Assembly (NCBI GenBank): GCA_021186555.1
Contig: JAJKFL010000042.1
Location: 49,147,980 to 49,211,979, forward strand
Direction of reading: 5' to 3'
Length of the DNA: 64,000 nt
Origin: Reticulitermes speratus
Taxonomy: Eukaryota > Arthropoda > Insecta > Blattodea > Rhinotermitidae
Part shown: positions 47,395 to 59,537 of the stretch, in pieces
How positions within the stretch are numbered: position 1 is the first letter of the stretch
Layout: each line of letters begins with the position of its first letter
Program-made: the position numbers and the translations under genes
The notes under the pieces: generated by a model
Databases searched by the model: none
What the model was told of the DNA's origin: nothing
Seen by the model: the letters and a program-made list of their open reading frames with translations, nothing else

Positions 47395-48268
47395 AGGTTC
47401 GTCAGATCGTTACAGCATTACAGCTTTGTGTAACACGTCAGATCGTTACAGCATTACAGCTTTGTGTAACACATGTCAGATCGTTACAGCATTACAGCTT
47501 TGTGTAACACGTCAGATCGTTACAGCATTACAGCTTTGTGTAACACGTCAGATCGTTACAGCATTACAGCTTTGTGTAACACATGTCAGATCGTTACAGC
47601 ATTACAGCTTTGTGTAACACGTCAGATCGTTACAGCATTACGGCTTTGTGTAACACGTCAGATCGTTACAGCATTACGAGCTTTGTGTAACACATGTCAG
47701 ATCGTTACAGCATTACAGCTTTGTGTAACAATGTCAGATCGTTACAGCATTACAGCTTTGTGTAACACATGTCAGATCGTTACAGCATTACAGCTTTGTG
47801 TAACACATGTCAGATCGTTACAGCATTACAGCTTTGTGTAACACATGTCAGATCGTTACAGCATTACAGCTTTGTGTAACACATGTCAGATCGTTACAGC
47901 ATTACAGCTTTGTGTAACACATGTCAGATCGTTACAGCATTACAGCTTTGTGTAACACATGTCAGATCGTTACAGCATTACAGCTTTGTGTAACACATGT
48001 CAGATCGTTACAGCATTACAGCTTTGTGTAACACATGTCAGATCGTTACAGCATTACAGCTTTGTGTAACACATGTCAGATCGTTACAGCATTACAGCTT
48101 TGTGTAACACATGTCAGATCGTTACAGCATTACAGCTTTGTGTAACACATGTCAGATCGTTACAGCATTACAGCTTTGTGTAACACATGTCAGATCGTTA
48201 CAGCATTACAGCTTTGTGTAACACATGTCAGATCGTTACAGCATTACAGCTTTGTGTAACACATGTCC
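47395..48268 (+). repeat. 36/38-bp minisatellite (gtcagatcgttacagcatta...)
   Basis: About 23 units. The first units are mostly the 36-bp form (acac|gtcag) and later ones the 38-bp form (acacatgtcag), so the two forms have separated along the array. Confidence 0.95.
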
Positions 48269-48299
48269 TTGTTGCTGTGTTCTGCGGGTTGAAATGAAG

Positions 48300-49965
48300 A
48301 GAGGCTTGGAAAGCATGCCTAATGTACGCATCAGTTCACAGAACAGCATGCCTTGATGCTAGTGCTCAGTTTGCAATATGAAAGAGCCTAATGAGTGCTC
48401 AGTTCACAGAAAGCATGCCTAATGAGTGCTCAGTTCACAGAAAGCATGCCTAATGAGTGCTCAGTTCACAGAAAGCATGCCTAATGAGTGCTCAGTTCAC
48501 AGAAAGCATGCCTAATGAGCGCTCAGTTCACAGAAAGCATGCCTAATGAGTGCTCAGTTCACAGAAAGCATGCCTAATGAGCGCTCAGTTCACAGAAAGC
48601 ATGCCTAATGAGTGCTCAGTTCACAGAAAGCATGCCTAATGAGTGCTCAGTTCACAGAAAGCATGCCTAATGAGCGCTCAGTTCACAGAAAGCATGCCTA
48701 ATGAGCGTCAGTTCACAGAAAGCATGCCTAATGAGTGCTCAGTTCACAGAAAGCATGCCTAATGAGTGCTCAGTTCACAGAAAGCATGCCTAATGAGAGC
48801 TCAGTTCACAGAAAGCATGCCTAATGAGTGCTCAGTTCACAGAAAGCATGCCTAATGAGTGCTCAGTTCACAGAAAGCATGCCTAATGAGTGCTCAGTTC
48901 ACAGAAAGCATGCCTAATGAGTGCTCAGTTCACAGAAAGCATGCCTAATGAGTGCTCAGTTCACAGAAAGCATGCCTAATGAGAGCTCAGTTCACAGAAA
49001 GCATGCCTAATGAGTGCTCAGTTCACAGAAAGCATGCCTAATGAGAGCTCAGTTCACAGAAAGCATGCCTAATGAGAGCTCAGTTCACAGAAAGCATGCC
49101 TAATTAGTGCTCAGTTCACAGAAAGCATGCCTAATGAGAGCTCAGTTCACAGAAAGCATGCCTAATGAGAGCTCAGTTCACAGAAAGCATGCCTAATGAG
49201 AGCTCAGTTCACAGAAAGCATGCCTAATGAGAGCTCAGTTCACGAAGAAAGCATGCCTAATGAGAGCTCAGTTCACAGAAAGCATGCCTAATTAGTGCTC
49301 AGTTCACAGAAAGCATGCCTAATGAGTGCTCAGTTCACAGAAAAGCATGCCTAATGAGTGCTCAGTTCACAGAAAGCATGCCTAATGAGCGCCCAGTTCA
49401 CAGAAAGCATGCCTAATGAGCGCTCAGTTCACAGAAAGCATGCCTAATGAGTGCTCAGTTCACAGAAAGCATGCCTAATGAGTGCTCAGTTCACAGAAAG
49501 CATGCCTAATGAGTGCTCAGTTCACAGAAAGCATGCCTAATGAGTGCTCAGTTCACAGAAAGCATGCCTAATAAGTGCTCAGTTCACAGAAAGCATGCCT
49601 AATGAGTGCTCAGTTCACAGAAAGCATGCCTAATAAGTGCTCAGTTCACAGAAAGCATGCCTAATAAGTGCTCAGTTCACAGAAAGCATGCCTAATGAGT
49701 GCTCAGTTCACAGAAAGCATGCCTAATAAGTGCTCAGTTCACAGAAAGCATGCCTAATGAGTGCTCAGTTCACAGAAAGCATGCCTAATGAGTGCTCAGT
49801 TCACAGAAAGCATGCCTAATAAGTGCTCAGTTCACAGAAAGCATGCCTAATGAGTGCTCAGTTCACAGAAAGCATGCCTAATAGTGCTCAGTTCACAGAA
49901 AGCATGCCTAATAAGTGCTCAGTTCACAGAAGAGCGTGCCAATGAGTGCTCAGTTCACAGAAAGG
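48300..49965 (+). repeat. 31-bp minisatellite (agaaagcatgcctaatgagt...)
   Basis: About 52 units; variants at the gag(t/c/a)gct and aat(g/a/t)ag positions form local blocks. Adjacent to but unrelated in sequence to the array before it. Confidence 0.95.
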
Positions 49966-50434
49966 CACGTTATCTTTTGAAACAGTTCTTGTTGCTACAA
50001 ATACGATGTTTTCAAGTTATGACGCTACGAACGTGCTTGTAAAGGCGAGCGGGCGTGGACTGGTTCAGCGCTGACGCCGGGCTTACGCAGCTTCATATAC
50101 TGGAAACTAAACTCCGCATATAAAATCTATAAACACAAACGACCAAAACAAAACATATACTATTGTAATCCACTTCACCATCCAACATAGTGTTTTTTTT
50201 TTGTAGTTTTTTTTTCCACTAATATTATTTTCTTATTTCTTTTTCCCCCCTATTTATAACTTTAAGATTCATGTACTCATTGTAGTTAAATTGGTTACAG
50301 GTACAATTTTTGTTATGTTCCTTGTACATTGTTCGTGCTGTTCATTGTAATGTCCAATAAATAATTTTAAAAAATGCTGGAAACTCTGTAAGTGGCGATT
50401 TGCGTTTGGGAAGCGCGCAGGAACGCATCTGGTC

Positions 50435-51045
50435 TTTGTGTAAGTGTAATTCACATTTGTGTAAAGTGTAATTCACATTTGTGTATAGTGTAATTCACAT
50501 TTGTGTAAGTGTAATTCACATTTGTGTAAAGTGTAATTCACATTTGTGTAAGTGTAATTCACATTTGTGTAAAGTGTAATTCACATTTGTGTAAAGTGTA
50601 ATTCACATTTGTGTAAAGTGTAATTCACATTTGTGTAAAGTGTAATTCACATTTGTGTAAAGTGTAATTCACATTTGTGTAAAGTGTAATTCACATTTGT
50701 GTAAAGTGTAATTCACATTTGTGTAAAGTGTAATTCACATTCGTGTAAAGTGTAATTCACATTCGTGTAAAGTGTAATTCACATTCGTGTAAAGTGTAAT
50801 TCACATTTCGTGTAAAGTGTAATTCACATTCGTGTAAAGTGTAATTCACATTCGTGTAAAGTGTAATTCACATTTGTGTAAAGTGTAATTCACATTCGTG
50901 TAAAGTGTAATTCACATTTGTGTAAAGTGTAATTACATCGTGAAAGGATCAATTGTGTAAAGTGTAATTCACATTCGTGTAAAGTGTAATTCACATTCGT
51001 GTAAAGTGTAATTCACATTCTGGTAAAGTGTAATTCACATTTCAT
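50435..51045 (+). repeat. 22-bp minisatellite (tgtgtaaagtgtaattcaca...)
   Basis: About 27 units, with tttgtg changing to ttcgtg in the second half and a damaged unit near 50932-50955. Confidence 0.95.
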
Positions 51046-51049
51046 TGTA

Positions 51050-51253
51050 CAGTCCGTTTCCAATATAAGTACAATATAGTGGCCCACAGTAACACTTAGA
51101 TGCTTTGTAACAGAGGAAAGCCGGTTAATATTGGATACGGAAATACTCGCTGTTGTAAGAAACCAATATAAGTACACTGTTTAGGGGGAATGCTTTTTTT
51201 AATGTTGAAGCAGGTGGTACGTATGATAACCACTGTGCTTTAAAGGGTTAACG
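51050..51253 (+). mobile_element. Single-core relic of satellite element
   Basis: gtacagtccgtttccaatat, gccggttaatattggatacg, aaatactcgctgttgt, then the end module caggtggtacgtatgataac and gctttaaagggttaa ending at TTAA (51250-51253). Confidence 0.65.
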
Positions 51254-51639
51254 CAAACCAGCTTGGCTTTTAAACGTTGTAAGCAAAGTCTATGAACCAT
51301 CGGCAAGGATGATCGCCCTCTAGTGGGGTTCGTTGGCATTAACATGGACAAAATCAATAAAGCGAACAAATTTAAACGTGAAGCGCTTTGTATAAGCGAG
51401 GCGTTTGTTACGGCTTGTAAAACTCGTTCAGTTCACGAGAGTGGCATGACAACTAACAGCACGTCAGTTCTTACGGAATGAAAAGGCGCTGTGTTGGTGG
51501 CGTTCGCCCAACAGGTTTCGTTTTTTGGACTGCTCCTTTCTGCGTTTAGGTTGCCCTTAACCTCAGAATAAAAATTTAAGAACATTCGCTTTGAGGGGTG
51601 ACATTTGTGTTAACTTTGAAATAAAGAGGAATTTTACAT

Positions 51640-52165
51640 AACATTGCAGTATTACACATTTTACAGCAGTATTATTACAGCATTTTTACAGCAGTATTAC
51701 ACATTTTACAGCAGTATTACACATCTTTTTCAGCAGTATTACACATTTTACAGCAGTATTACACATTTTACAGCAGTATTACACACTTTACAGCAGTATT
51801 ACACATTTTACAGCAGTATTACACATTTTACAGCAGTATTACACATTTTACAGCAGTTTTAGTATTACACATTTTACAGCAGTATTACACATTTTACAGC
51901 AGTATTACACATTTTACAGCAGTATTACACATTTTACAGCAGTATTACACACTTTTTACATGGCAGTATTACACATTTTACAGCAGTATTACACATTTTA
52001 CAGCAGTATTACACATTTTACAGCAGTATTACACATTTTACAGCAGTATTACACATTTTACAGCAGTATTACACATGTTACAGCAGTATTACACATTATT
52101 TACACCAGCAGTATTACACATTTTACAGCAGTATTACACATTTTACAGCAGTATTACACATTTTA
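51640..52165 (+). repeat. 20-bp minisatellite (cagcagtattacacatttta)
   Basis: About 25 units with a few insertions (51955-51965, 52095-52110). Confidence 0.95.
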
Positions 52166-52189
52166 CCCAGTCAAGATTTCCAGTCTTTC

Positions 52190-52265
52190 GAGATGTGACG
52201 CACTGTAGTGTGGTAGGAGCCTACCGACGTTTCCGAAGAACCTGCTGCCTTCATCTTCAGATTTA
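52190..52265 (-). ncRNA. Hammerhead-like motif in cgacgtttc repeat class
   Basis: Minus strand: CUGAAGA, U, stem II GAAGG...UUCUUC, one altered base before GAAAC, then the palindrome ACGU and C as cleavage base (GUC), followed by GGUAGG. Stem I is not supported by the preceding bases here. Likely decayed. The class recurs at 25675 and 38895. Confidence 0.4.
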
Positions 52266-52630
52266 TACCAGGCTGCACGGCTCATAGTAATAGTCGTCGC
52301 CGTGAGAAGTACAAATCCAACATTTTTTCAAACATATTAATCTTCGTAGTGTTTATGACAACCTCCTCGAGAAACTTCTTATTGTGCTTTGAAAGATTTG
52401 ACAGGCCTTGAAGAAGAGAATGGAGAACTTTTACGTGAACACTATTGTGCGTTGTGTACAAACTAGCAAAGGGAACGCCTTGTGTGGAGCTCATGTCTGT
52501 CCGTCTGTTACCTAAATCGTTGGACAGCCCCCCCCCCCTTTTTAATTCAGCATTTGAGACTTTTACAAAAAAAACGGTCAGGCTGTTTAAATTTTCAGCC
52601 ATATTGATTCACTTAACTTCAGACCATATA

Positions 52631-52815
52631 CGGTCGAACCCGGTTATAACGACATCGGTTTATACGACACCTCGTCTATAACGTCAGATATTCTGTGGTA
52701 CCAATTAATTCCTCACTGTTAACCATAACATTATACTCCTCGGTTATAACAACACTCGTTTATAACGACAGAAAGTAGTTTGTCCCCTTAATGACGTTAT
52801 AACCGAGTTCGACTG
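52631..52815. mobile_element. pogo/Tigger-like MITE (185 bp), copy 2
   Basis: cggtcgaacccggttataac ... gttataaccgagttcgactg with TA on both sides. Same length as 45391-45575 and about 90% alike by eye. Confidence 0.85.
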
Positions 52816-53339
52816 TAATTATGTACTTGGTTTTCAACATTTACAACGGTTAATCAAGTTTCGTTGAAACTGTGTCTATAAACAGGCTGCTGCTAAGCTT
52901 CATAGAACTGCAAAGAACGCCGTTATGGAGTACACGCTTTCCAATCTGGTTCTTTCCTTCACAGGTTTATTCTTATTTCTCCATAAGTATTGGTGGGTTG
53001 AATCCGGTTCTGAGGTTCTGAAGTTACATCTAAATTTCCATTTACGCCAGTGTTTTCGCATATGTCATTTTCCTCTGGAAGCTGTGTGTACGTCGTAATA
53101 AGGACCTGCGTTCTGCCCACTTGCGGCCCTTATCAGGTCTCTCTATAAATATGCAAGCCACAGATGTAGACCAAAACTAAAATACCCTCGCTAGTGGTCT
53201 GTGTTAACTCGGCCATGGCATCTGGGCGACGGTATTTGTGGAGCTTCGAGCTTTGTAATGCTACAGTAAGAAGTCGAAATTGTGTTCACGGAGTTAAGGG
53301 CAGATTGACCTTTCAAAGCCCACCGGCATATACAGGTAC

Positions 53340-54785
53340 TACCTACTTTACCATTAAGGTACCCACATATTGTACTTTACCATTATGTACCCACATATTG
53401 TACTTTACCATTATTGTACCAACATATTGTACTTTACCATTATTGTACCCACATATTGTACTTTACCATTATTGTACCCACATATTGTACTTTACCATTA
53501 TTGTACCCACATATTGTACTTTACCATTATTGTACCCACAATTTACTTTATCATTATTGTACCCACATATTGTACTTTACCATTATTGTACCCACATATT
53601 ATACTTTACCATTATTGTACCCACATATTGTACTTTACCATTATTGTACCCACATATTGTACTTTACCATTATTGTACCCGCATATTGTACTTTACCATT
53701 ATTGTACCCACATATTATACTTTACCATTATTGTACCCACATATTGTACTTTACCATTATTGTACCCACATATTGTACTTTACCATTATTGTACCCACAT
53801 ATTGTACTTTACCATTATTGTACCCACATATTTACTTTACCATTATTGTACCCACATATTTACTTTACCATTATTGTACCCACATATTATACTTTACCAT
53901 TATTGTACCCACATATTGTACTTTACCATTATTGTACCCACATATTATACTTTACCATTATTGTACCCACATATTGTACTTTACCATTATTGTACCCACA
54001 TATTGTACTTTACCATTATTGTACCCACATATTGTACTTTACCATTATTGTACCCACATATTGTACTTTACCATTATTGTACCCACATATTTACTTTACC
54101 ATTATTGTACCCACATATTTACTTTACCATTATTGTACCCACATATTTACTTTACCATTATTGTACCCACATATTGTACTTTACCATTATTGTACCCACA
54201 TATTGTACTTTACCATTATTGTACCCACATATTGTACTTTACCATTATTGTACCCACATATTGTACTTTACATTATTGTACCCCATATTGTACTTTACCA
54301 TTATTGTACCCACATATTATACTTTACCATTATTGTACCCACATATTTACTTTACCATTATTGTACCCACATATTATACTTTACCATTATGTACCCACAT
54401 ATTGTACTTTCCATTATTGTACCCACATATTATACTTTACATATTGTACCACATATTTACTTTACATTATTGTACCCACATATTATACTTTACCATTATT
54501 GTACCCACATATTGTACTTTACCATTATTGTACCAAATTATACTTTACCTTATTGTACCCCATATTGTACTTTACCATTATTGTACCCACATATTGTACT
54601 TTACATTATTGTACCCACATATTGTACTTTACCATTATTGTACCACATATTATACTTTACCATTATTGTACCCACATATTGTACTTACCATTATTGTACC
54701 CACATATTGTACTTTACCATTATTGTACCCATATATTGTGCTTTACCATTATTGTACCCATATATTGTGCTTTATCATTAAGAAA
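53340..54785 (+). repeat. 29-bp minisatellite (tattgtactttaccattatt...)
   Basis: About 50 units, with tttactttacc and tatactttacc variants and increasing single-base deletions after 54,260. Because 29 is not a multiple of three and the unit lacks plus-strand stops, all three forward frames stay open (up to 531 codons). None is a gene. Confidence 0.95.
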
Positions 54786-54859
54786 CTGAATTTTTCCCAC
54801 ACTGCTTCACATTAAAGCAACTGATGTATGTTTTTTCAGTGTATTTAAGTCCTTCGTGT

Positions 54860-54985
54860 GATTGTTACAAACAGCAGTGCCAGTGATTATTTCCTCTAAA
54901 CAGAATTAACAGATTGGTTTTTGTAATGGAGACGCAGTGTGTTTTATGCGAGGTAGGAAGTGAATTTTTAAATATCGTTTAGATC
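54860..54985 (-). mobile_element. Single-core relic of satellite element
   Basis: aacagcagtgccagtgatta, cagaattaacagattggttt, gtaatggagacgcagtgtgt, gcgaggtaggaagtgaattt match core and inner-right blocks in order. Confidence 0.55.
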
Positions 54986-55309
54986 AGAACAGGCAAGTAA
55001 TAAAGAACTACGGGAAACAGTGGGTTGGATGAATTTCAGGTTTCAGAATGTTAATTGTGATACTTGCAGGTGTGAACAGTAGACATACAGTTGCAGTGTT
55101 TCGTTACGTCCGTTCGGAACTGCAGACCTACCGTGTGTGGTCGTGCCTTGGGGCAGCGACAGACCTCGCCTCATCCCCACGGCCACGATGTTTGTCTACC
55201 TAATGTTTGGCTTTACTTCGAGAAGTGTCAGAGCCGTGAACAGCTTCCCGTCTTGATGGCACTCTCGTCTTGGTGTTCGACACACCCCTTTGAGACCTGA
55301 ACTTTATCC

Positions 55310-56050
55310 AAAATGCACTTAACAATTCACTTTGTACCTCACAGTAAACACTCACAGTTTCCATTAGAGACCAACTCCTTAACGCTGTGTAGGGAAATAT
55401 TTGGCATCCATTGTAAAGCCGCGTTCCTACTACTGCTCTATTTGACACGTTTGAAAATTCTAGATACTTGCCACGTCGTGGGAACGGTACACTTGTACAG
55501 TTATTGGTCACATGCCCCTTTCCCAGCAGACTGTCGGTAAATGTGGTACAAATCCAACTAATCACCAAAGTTTGTGTATATATCAAGTCGAGACTTGTGG
55601 TTGCTTTCCCACGACTCGTTTATGCTTGACAAGCAGATGAATGGCGTGTGGACAATCACTGTCACTCTGTATGTCGAGTGACAAAGTACACGAGTCGTGG
55701 GAAAGCGATCACAATGGTCAGGTAAACATTTGGCAAGTGCCCCGGAGTACGAATGTTTGCCAAATAAGCCAGTCGTGGAAACAGTATGACATTTGTTTAC
55801 TTGGCTCATTGTACAGTGCACAGTTATTGACACACTTGTCAAATACGCCAGTCGTGGGAACAATATGACATTTGTTTACTTGGCTCGTTGTACAGTGCAC
55901 AGTTATTGACACACTTGTTAAATACGCCAGTCGTGGGAACGCGGCTTGAGAATTGTACGATGCACTTAACACACCGTGGGTAAAATGTAGAGCTTTGTAA
56001 ATGACGTCGCAGGTGGTACGTGTAATTACCAGTGTGCTTGAAAGGGTCAA
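55310..56050 (+). mobile_element. Satellite-element relic split by a foreign insert with 79-bp repeats
   Basis: Left part aacaattcactttgtacctc and gaccaactccttaacgctgt at 55320-55405. Right part gcaggtggtacgtgtaatta and gcttgaaagggtcaaag at 56010-56050. Between them lies unrelated sequence including gccagtcgtggg repeats at 55768, 55847 and 55926 (79-bp period). Confidence 0.5.
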
Positions 56051-56126
56051 AGTTGGAAAGCGTCATATCTGTTCATGTCATGCCAACAGCATCGTAGAAC
56101 CTTGTCGATCTTCCAAATATACTATA

Positions 56127-56444
56127 CAGTAGGCCCTCGTATTTAACGGACTAATTGGGGGGAAGGTGTGTCCGCTATTGCCGAAAGTCCGTTAAATCGA
56201 ATGTATTTTAAAAACATATATTAATAACCAACTCACAATATACAGGGTGTATTAAAATGTTATTATAATGTATAAGTATCAATACAATATTATTATAATG
56301 TACATTCAGTAATTTATACACGTCACTAAAACATCTGTTAAAAATATAAAAATAAATTTACGACAGGAACCAAATTTATTTTAACTAAACACGTCAAATT
56401 TTTTGTCCGTTAAATCGGAGTCCGTCAAATCGACGGGCCCGCTG
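56127..56444. mobile_element. pogo/Tigger-like MITE, second family
   Basis: cagtaggccctcgtatttaa ... ttaaatcggagtccgtcaaa ... cgacgggcccgctg, TA on both sides. The interior is AT-rich and without an ORF. Confidence 0.7.
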
Positions 56445-56669
56445 TACTGTCAGTCCCTCGTTGTCTGTTCTGACGAACACCGCCCGCTGTCGTGTTAGTC
56501 GCCATTAATGACTGCTTTCCTTTTGAACAGGTATTGACTCTGACTGAGAAGAAGCACATTAAATGTGTGTTTGTTACGAACTGTTTGTAAAGACACGGAA
56601 ACTAGCGGCAGTGGCGTATTCAAGGCCGAGTTCCAAAGTAAAAGTAAAGTCCTTGTGCGCGCCATGAAG

Positions 56670-56928
56670 GCATTTGGGGAGGGGGTGGAGGTATAACTCC
56701 TCGCGTTCGTAACTTCAGCACGAGATGGAGGCGAGTGGTCAGCCTTACGCCCCGGCCGCTGTATACCCAGTGAAAGAACCCCGGTACCTATTAAACAGGA
56801 GACTGGGTAGCCACAGAGCCTCTCTGGGAGTTTTAGAGTAGAGGAAAATCGTTTGCCCTTGCCGGGCTTCGAACCAGGATGTCGGTCGCCCTTCCCGTAG
56901 CCTAGTCACTGTGGATTGCAGAATGACC
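56670..56928 (-). mobile_element. SINE-A copy
   Basis: ggtggaggtataactcctcg, gagtggtcagccttacgccc, aaccccggtacctattaaac, head region with cgggcttcgaaccaggatgt. Diverged. Confidence 0.75.
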
Positions 56929-57004
56929 CCAGAAAGCGTCAGGTTAGCCACTGGTCCGGCATTCAAGCCCGGAGTGAGGTAAATGTGCCTCTGTGCTTAG
57001 TTAA

Positions 57005-57605
57005 GCACCACTGCTGAAGATGTGTGGGGGGAATGGAGGTGTAGGTCCACGTATTTTTAATATTTACTGAAGGGGAGAAAGAACCCCCGGTGACAGTAGG
57101 GTACTGGATGGTACCCACAGCACCCGGTAACGAATGGGATAAGCACTGTATGGGTACCAGAGTCCCCGGTAGCAATTAGGTATGCACTGGATGGGTCCCA
57201 GCGCCCCGGTAACATCGCTATGCACTGTATGGGTCCTGGAGTCCCCGGTAACAATTAGGTATACCCTGGATGGGCCCCAGCGCCTCCGGTAACATGTCGG
57301 CATGCACTGTATGGGTCCCAGGGTCCCGGTAACAATGGGGTATGCACTGGATGGATCCAGCAACCCCGGCAATATTTCGGTATGCACTGTATGGGTCCCA
57401 GAGCCCCCGGTAACAATTGGGTATGCCCTGGATGGGCCCCAGCGCTCCCCGTAACATTTCGGTATGCACTGTATGGGTCCCAGAGTCCCGGTAACAATGG
57501 GGTATGCACTGGACGGGTCCCAGCGCCCCTGTGCACGCTTTGTAGAAGACCTCTTGCCCCTTCCGGTAATCGAACCCCACTTAGTCGGCCCTCCAGCCAT
57601 AATCT
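57005..57605 (-). mobile_element. SINE-A copy with internally amplified segment
   Basis: The 3' part ggggaatggaggtgtaggtc and the head (cttccggtaatcgaacccca) are SINE-A-like. The middle (57080-57540) is about eight alternating ~59-bp units (atgcactg(t/g)atgggtccca ... ccccggtaac). The amplified piece corresponds to the ggtacccactgtatagc segment of an ordinary copy. Confidence 0.7.
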
Positions 57606-57609
57606 AGAG

Positions 57610-58113
57610 CATTGGTATTCAACCTTTTTTGTTCCATACCCCCACATATAATTTCTCTTCAACTTTGTACCCCCAAAGTTGTTGGTGCACAATTCAAGTT
57701 ATACACAGTCTATAATCTACATCTAAAATAAGTTAATAAATTACATCTAAAATAATGTATTAAATAATAAGTTTTAAATGAGAAAAAGGAGAGTCAAGCT
57801 GTTAAATAACAAATATATTATTGTCTATCGTATAAAAATTAATAAAGGAACAAAGGTATTTTAGCAACGCAAAATTATATGCACTGTGTGGAATAAAATG
57901 AAACTAGCCGCCAGATAAGAATAGCATAAAGGAGAAAGAGAAAAAAAATGGCGCTCCCAAATCGCATGTCCTTACGTCCGGTCTCTTGTGGCTAACCCTA
58001 AATCTGGCCCTGATTATTCAGTGTTTATCATGAAATAATATATTTATTTTTTTTAATTTTACGTACCCCCTAAGATGTTCCCTCCATCGCGTACCCCAGG
58101 TTGAATATCACTG
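57610..58113 (-). mobile_element. hAT-like MITE (copy 3)
   Basis: Termini cattggtattcaacc and ggttgaatatcactg, flanked by atctagag (57602-57609) and gtctagag (58114-58121), an 8-bp duplication with one mismatch and the TCTAGA core typical of hAT insertion. The interior matches 7329-7853 in reverse; the (CT)n tract has shrunk to a short GA run. Confidence 0.85.
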
Positions 58114-58545
58114 GTCTAGAGAACCCGTAGGCTCACGGTCTGAGGGCCATGCACAGTGATGGCTCGTGGGTAAATTCCTGGGATTGCCAGGAGCCGAACG
58201 CAGGTTAGTGATGTCACTGTGTTGTTCAGAAGGAAATTGAGAGTAGACTGAATGTGTTGACTTGTGTGCAAAGACTTCGTCTTGTGGCTGCAGTATCACA
58301 AGAGATGAAAGTACCTAACTATTCAGTGTGGGTGTCAAACTTGGTCTGCTGTTAGCTTGAGGGGAGGGAGTAGCTGATGCTACTGAGGAGAATGACCAAA
58401 GAGGAAGGAAGTAAGAGGAGGTTGTAGCAAATTACATAGTGAGAAGCTTGACGATTGTACTGCTGGCCAAACGTTACACACCCAGAAAATGACTCATAAC
58501 AGTCATAGGGAGAGCCACAGTGTTTTATACAAGTATTGACAAGGC

Positions 58546-58800
58546 TGTGAGCTGGTTGCCTGGGGAGGGGCAGAGCTGCACAGCGTCCAGACGGCCCTGG
58601 GCTCTGTCCAGCTTCTTACCCAGTGGCTGCAATGTGCAGCTGACCACTTGCATCCATTTGGTGCTGAGGTTAAGAGGGCGTGTGGCTACACCTGTCGTTC
58701 CCCCAGCCACTATGACCATGCTGTGCAGAGTCCTTCTGACAAGAGAGTCAGCTGGTATATCTGCTGTAGACAATACGAGTATAGCCTTCATTTGGCTGTA
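58546..58800. other. SINE-like fragment
   Basis: cagctgaccacttgcatcca and ggtgctgaggttaagagggc resemble 21170-21240 (cagctgatcacttacatcc..., tgctgagattaagaacgtgt). Probably another SINE family; boundaries unknown. Confidence 0.35.
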
Positions 58801-59054
58801 GCCACATAATGTTGCCTTCACACAACTTCTGTCACTGAGGTATCATAATTTGATCTTTTGAAGCGCGACATTCATGTAATTAGTATTTAAATATTCAGTT
58901 GTAAAACACTTACAGTTTCCATCACAAAGACCGGCCAGTTAATGTATAGGGATTTTAAATATTATACAAATTTAATATTATACTTCTTCCATGCATATAC
59001 ATATATATATAAGTAATTTTATTTCCAACTTATTGCACTAGTTTACATATAGAA

Positions 59055-59105
59055 GTAACCCCCTACATGTTTCGGCCATCTTTTGTGGCCATCTTCAGGG
59101 AGTAC
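59055..59105 (-). ncRNA. Hammerhead ribozyme-like motif, intact core
   Basis: Minus-strand RNA: stem I strand GUACUCC, CUGAAGA (59092-59098), extra U, stem II GGCC-ACAAAAGAU-GGCC, GAA + ACAUGU palindromic stem III (59065-59070), A at the cleavage position, then GGGGGUUAC pairing with GUACUCC (G-U pairs and a bulge). All invariant core bases are present. It lies in a glypican intron, antisense to the gene. Confidence 0.75.
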
Positions 59106-59537
59106 ATGTCACACAAAGGTCATAGATAGAGTAATAATACAGAAATGTCTTTGGTAAATGGGTCAGTACAAATTGAAAAGTACAACATATGTGTATACAG
59201 GTATGGACAGTTTTACAGGTAAAATATGTAAATGATTCGACTGTGACGTTTGTATCCCAACATCTTCTCTTCCAATCAGATCTTTGTTTATAAGTCCTGT
59301 GATTGGCTGAGATGTGGTATAATTGGAAGAACACTCTGTAGTGTATAGTGAAATTATCACTGTTTATCATAAGAATCATACAAAACTCAGCAATATGGTG
59401 TGTACAAAATGCAAACTTCTAGAGTTAAAGTTTGTGTGATACGTGAAGTTGATAGCTTAAAGATTTACAGCATGATATGTCATCCGTTGTAACATCTTTA
59501 TTCGTGTCTGGTCTTCATTTAATTTAATTTATTCCAG

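Larger units (their letters stand above)
45252..59537 (+). other. Glypican intron (about 14.3 kb), repeat-filled
   Basis: GT at 45252 and AG at 59536-59537 bound this intron between two phase-compatible glypican exons. It holds at least six minisatellite arrays, two pogo-like 185-bp MITEs, a hAT-like MITE, SINEs, an RT remnant and an HHR-like motif near its 3' end. No other coding exon was recognised inside it. Confidence 0.85.

Noticed and set aside
47345..47400. Hammerhead-like gatatttcgagaccattctt segment
   Set aside because: No CUGANGA equivalent and no convincing stem II on the minus strand.
48300..49965. CRISPR-like regular repeat array
   Set aside because: Units are head-to-tail with no unique spacers and the context is a eukaryotic intron.
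53194..54815. Overlapping ORFs up to 531 codons in all three forward frames
   Set aside because: They are a 29-bp tandem repeat without plus-strand stops; all frames are open for the same reason and the protein is a low-complexity repeat.
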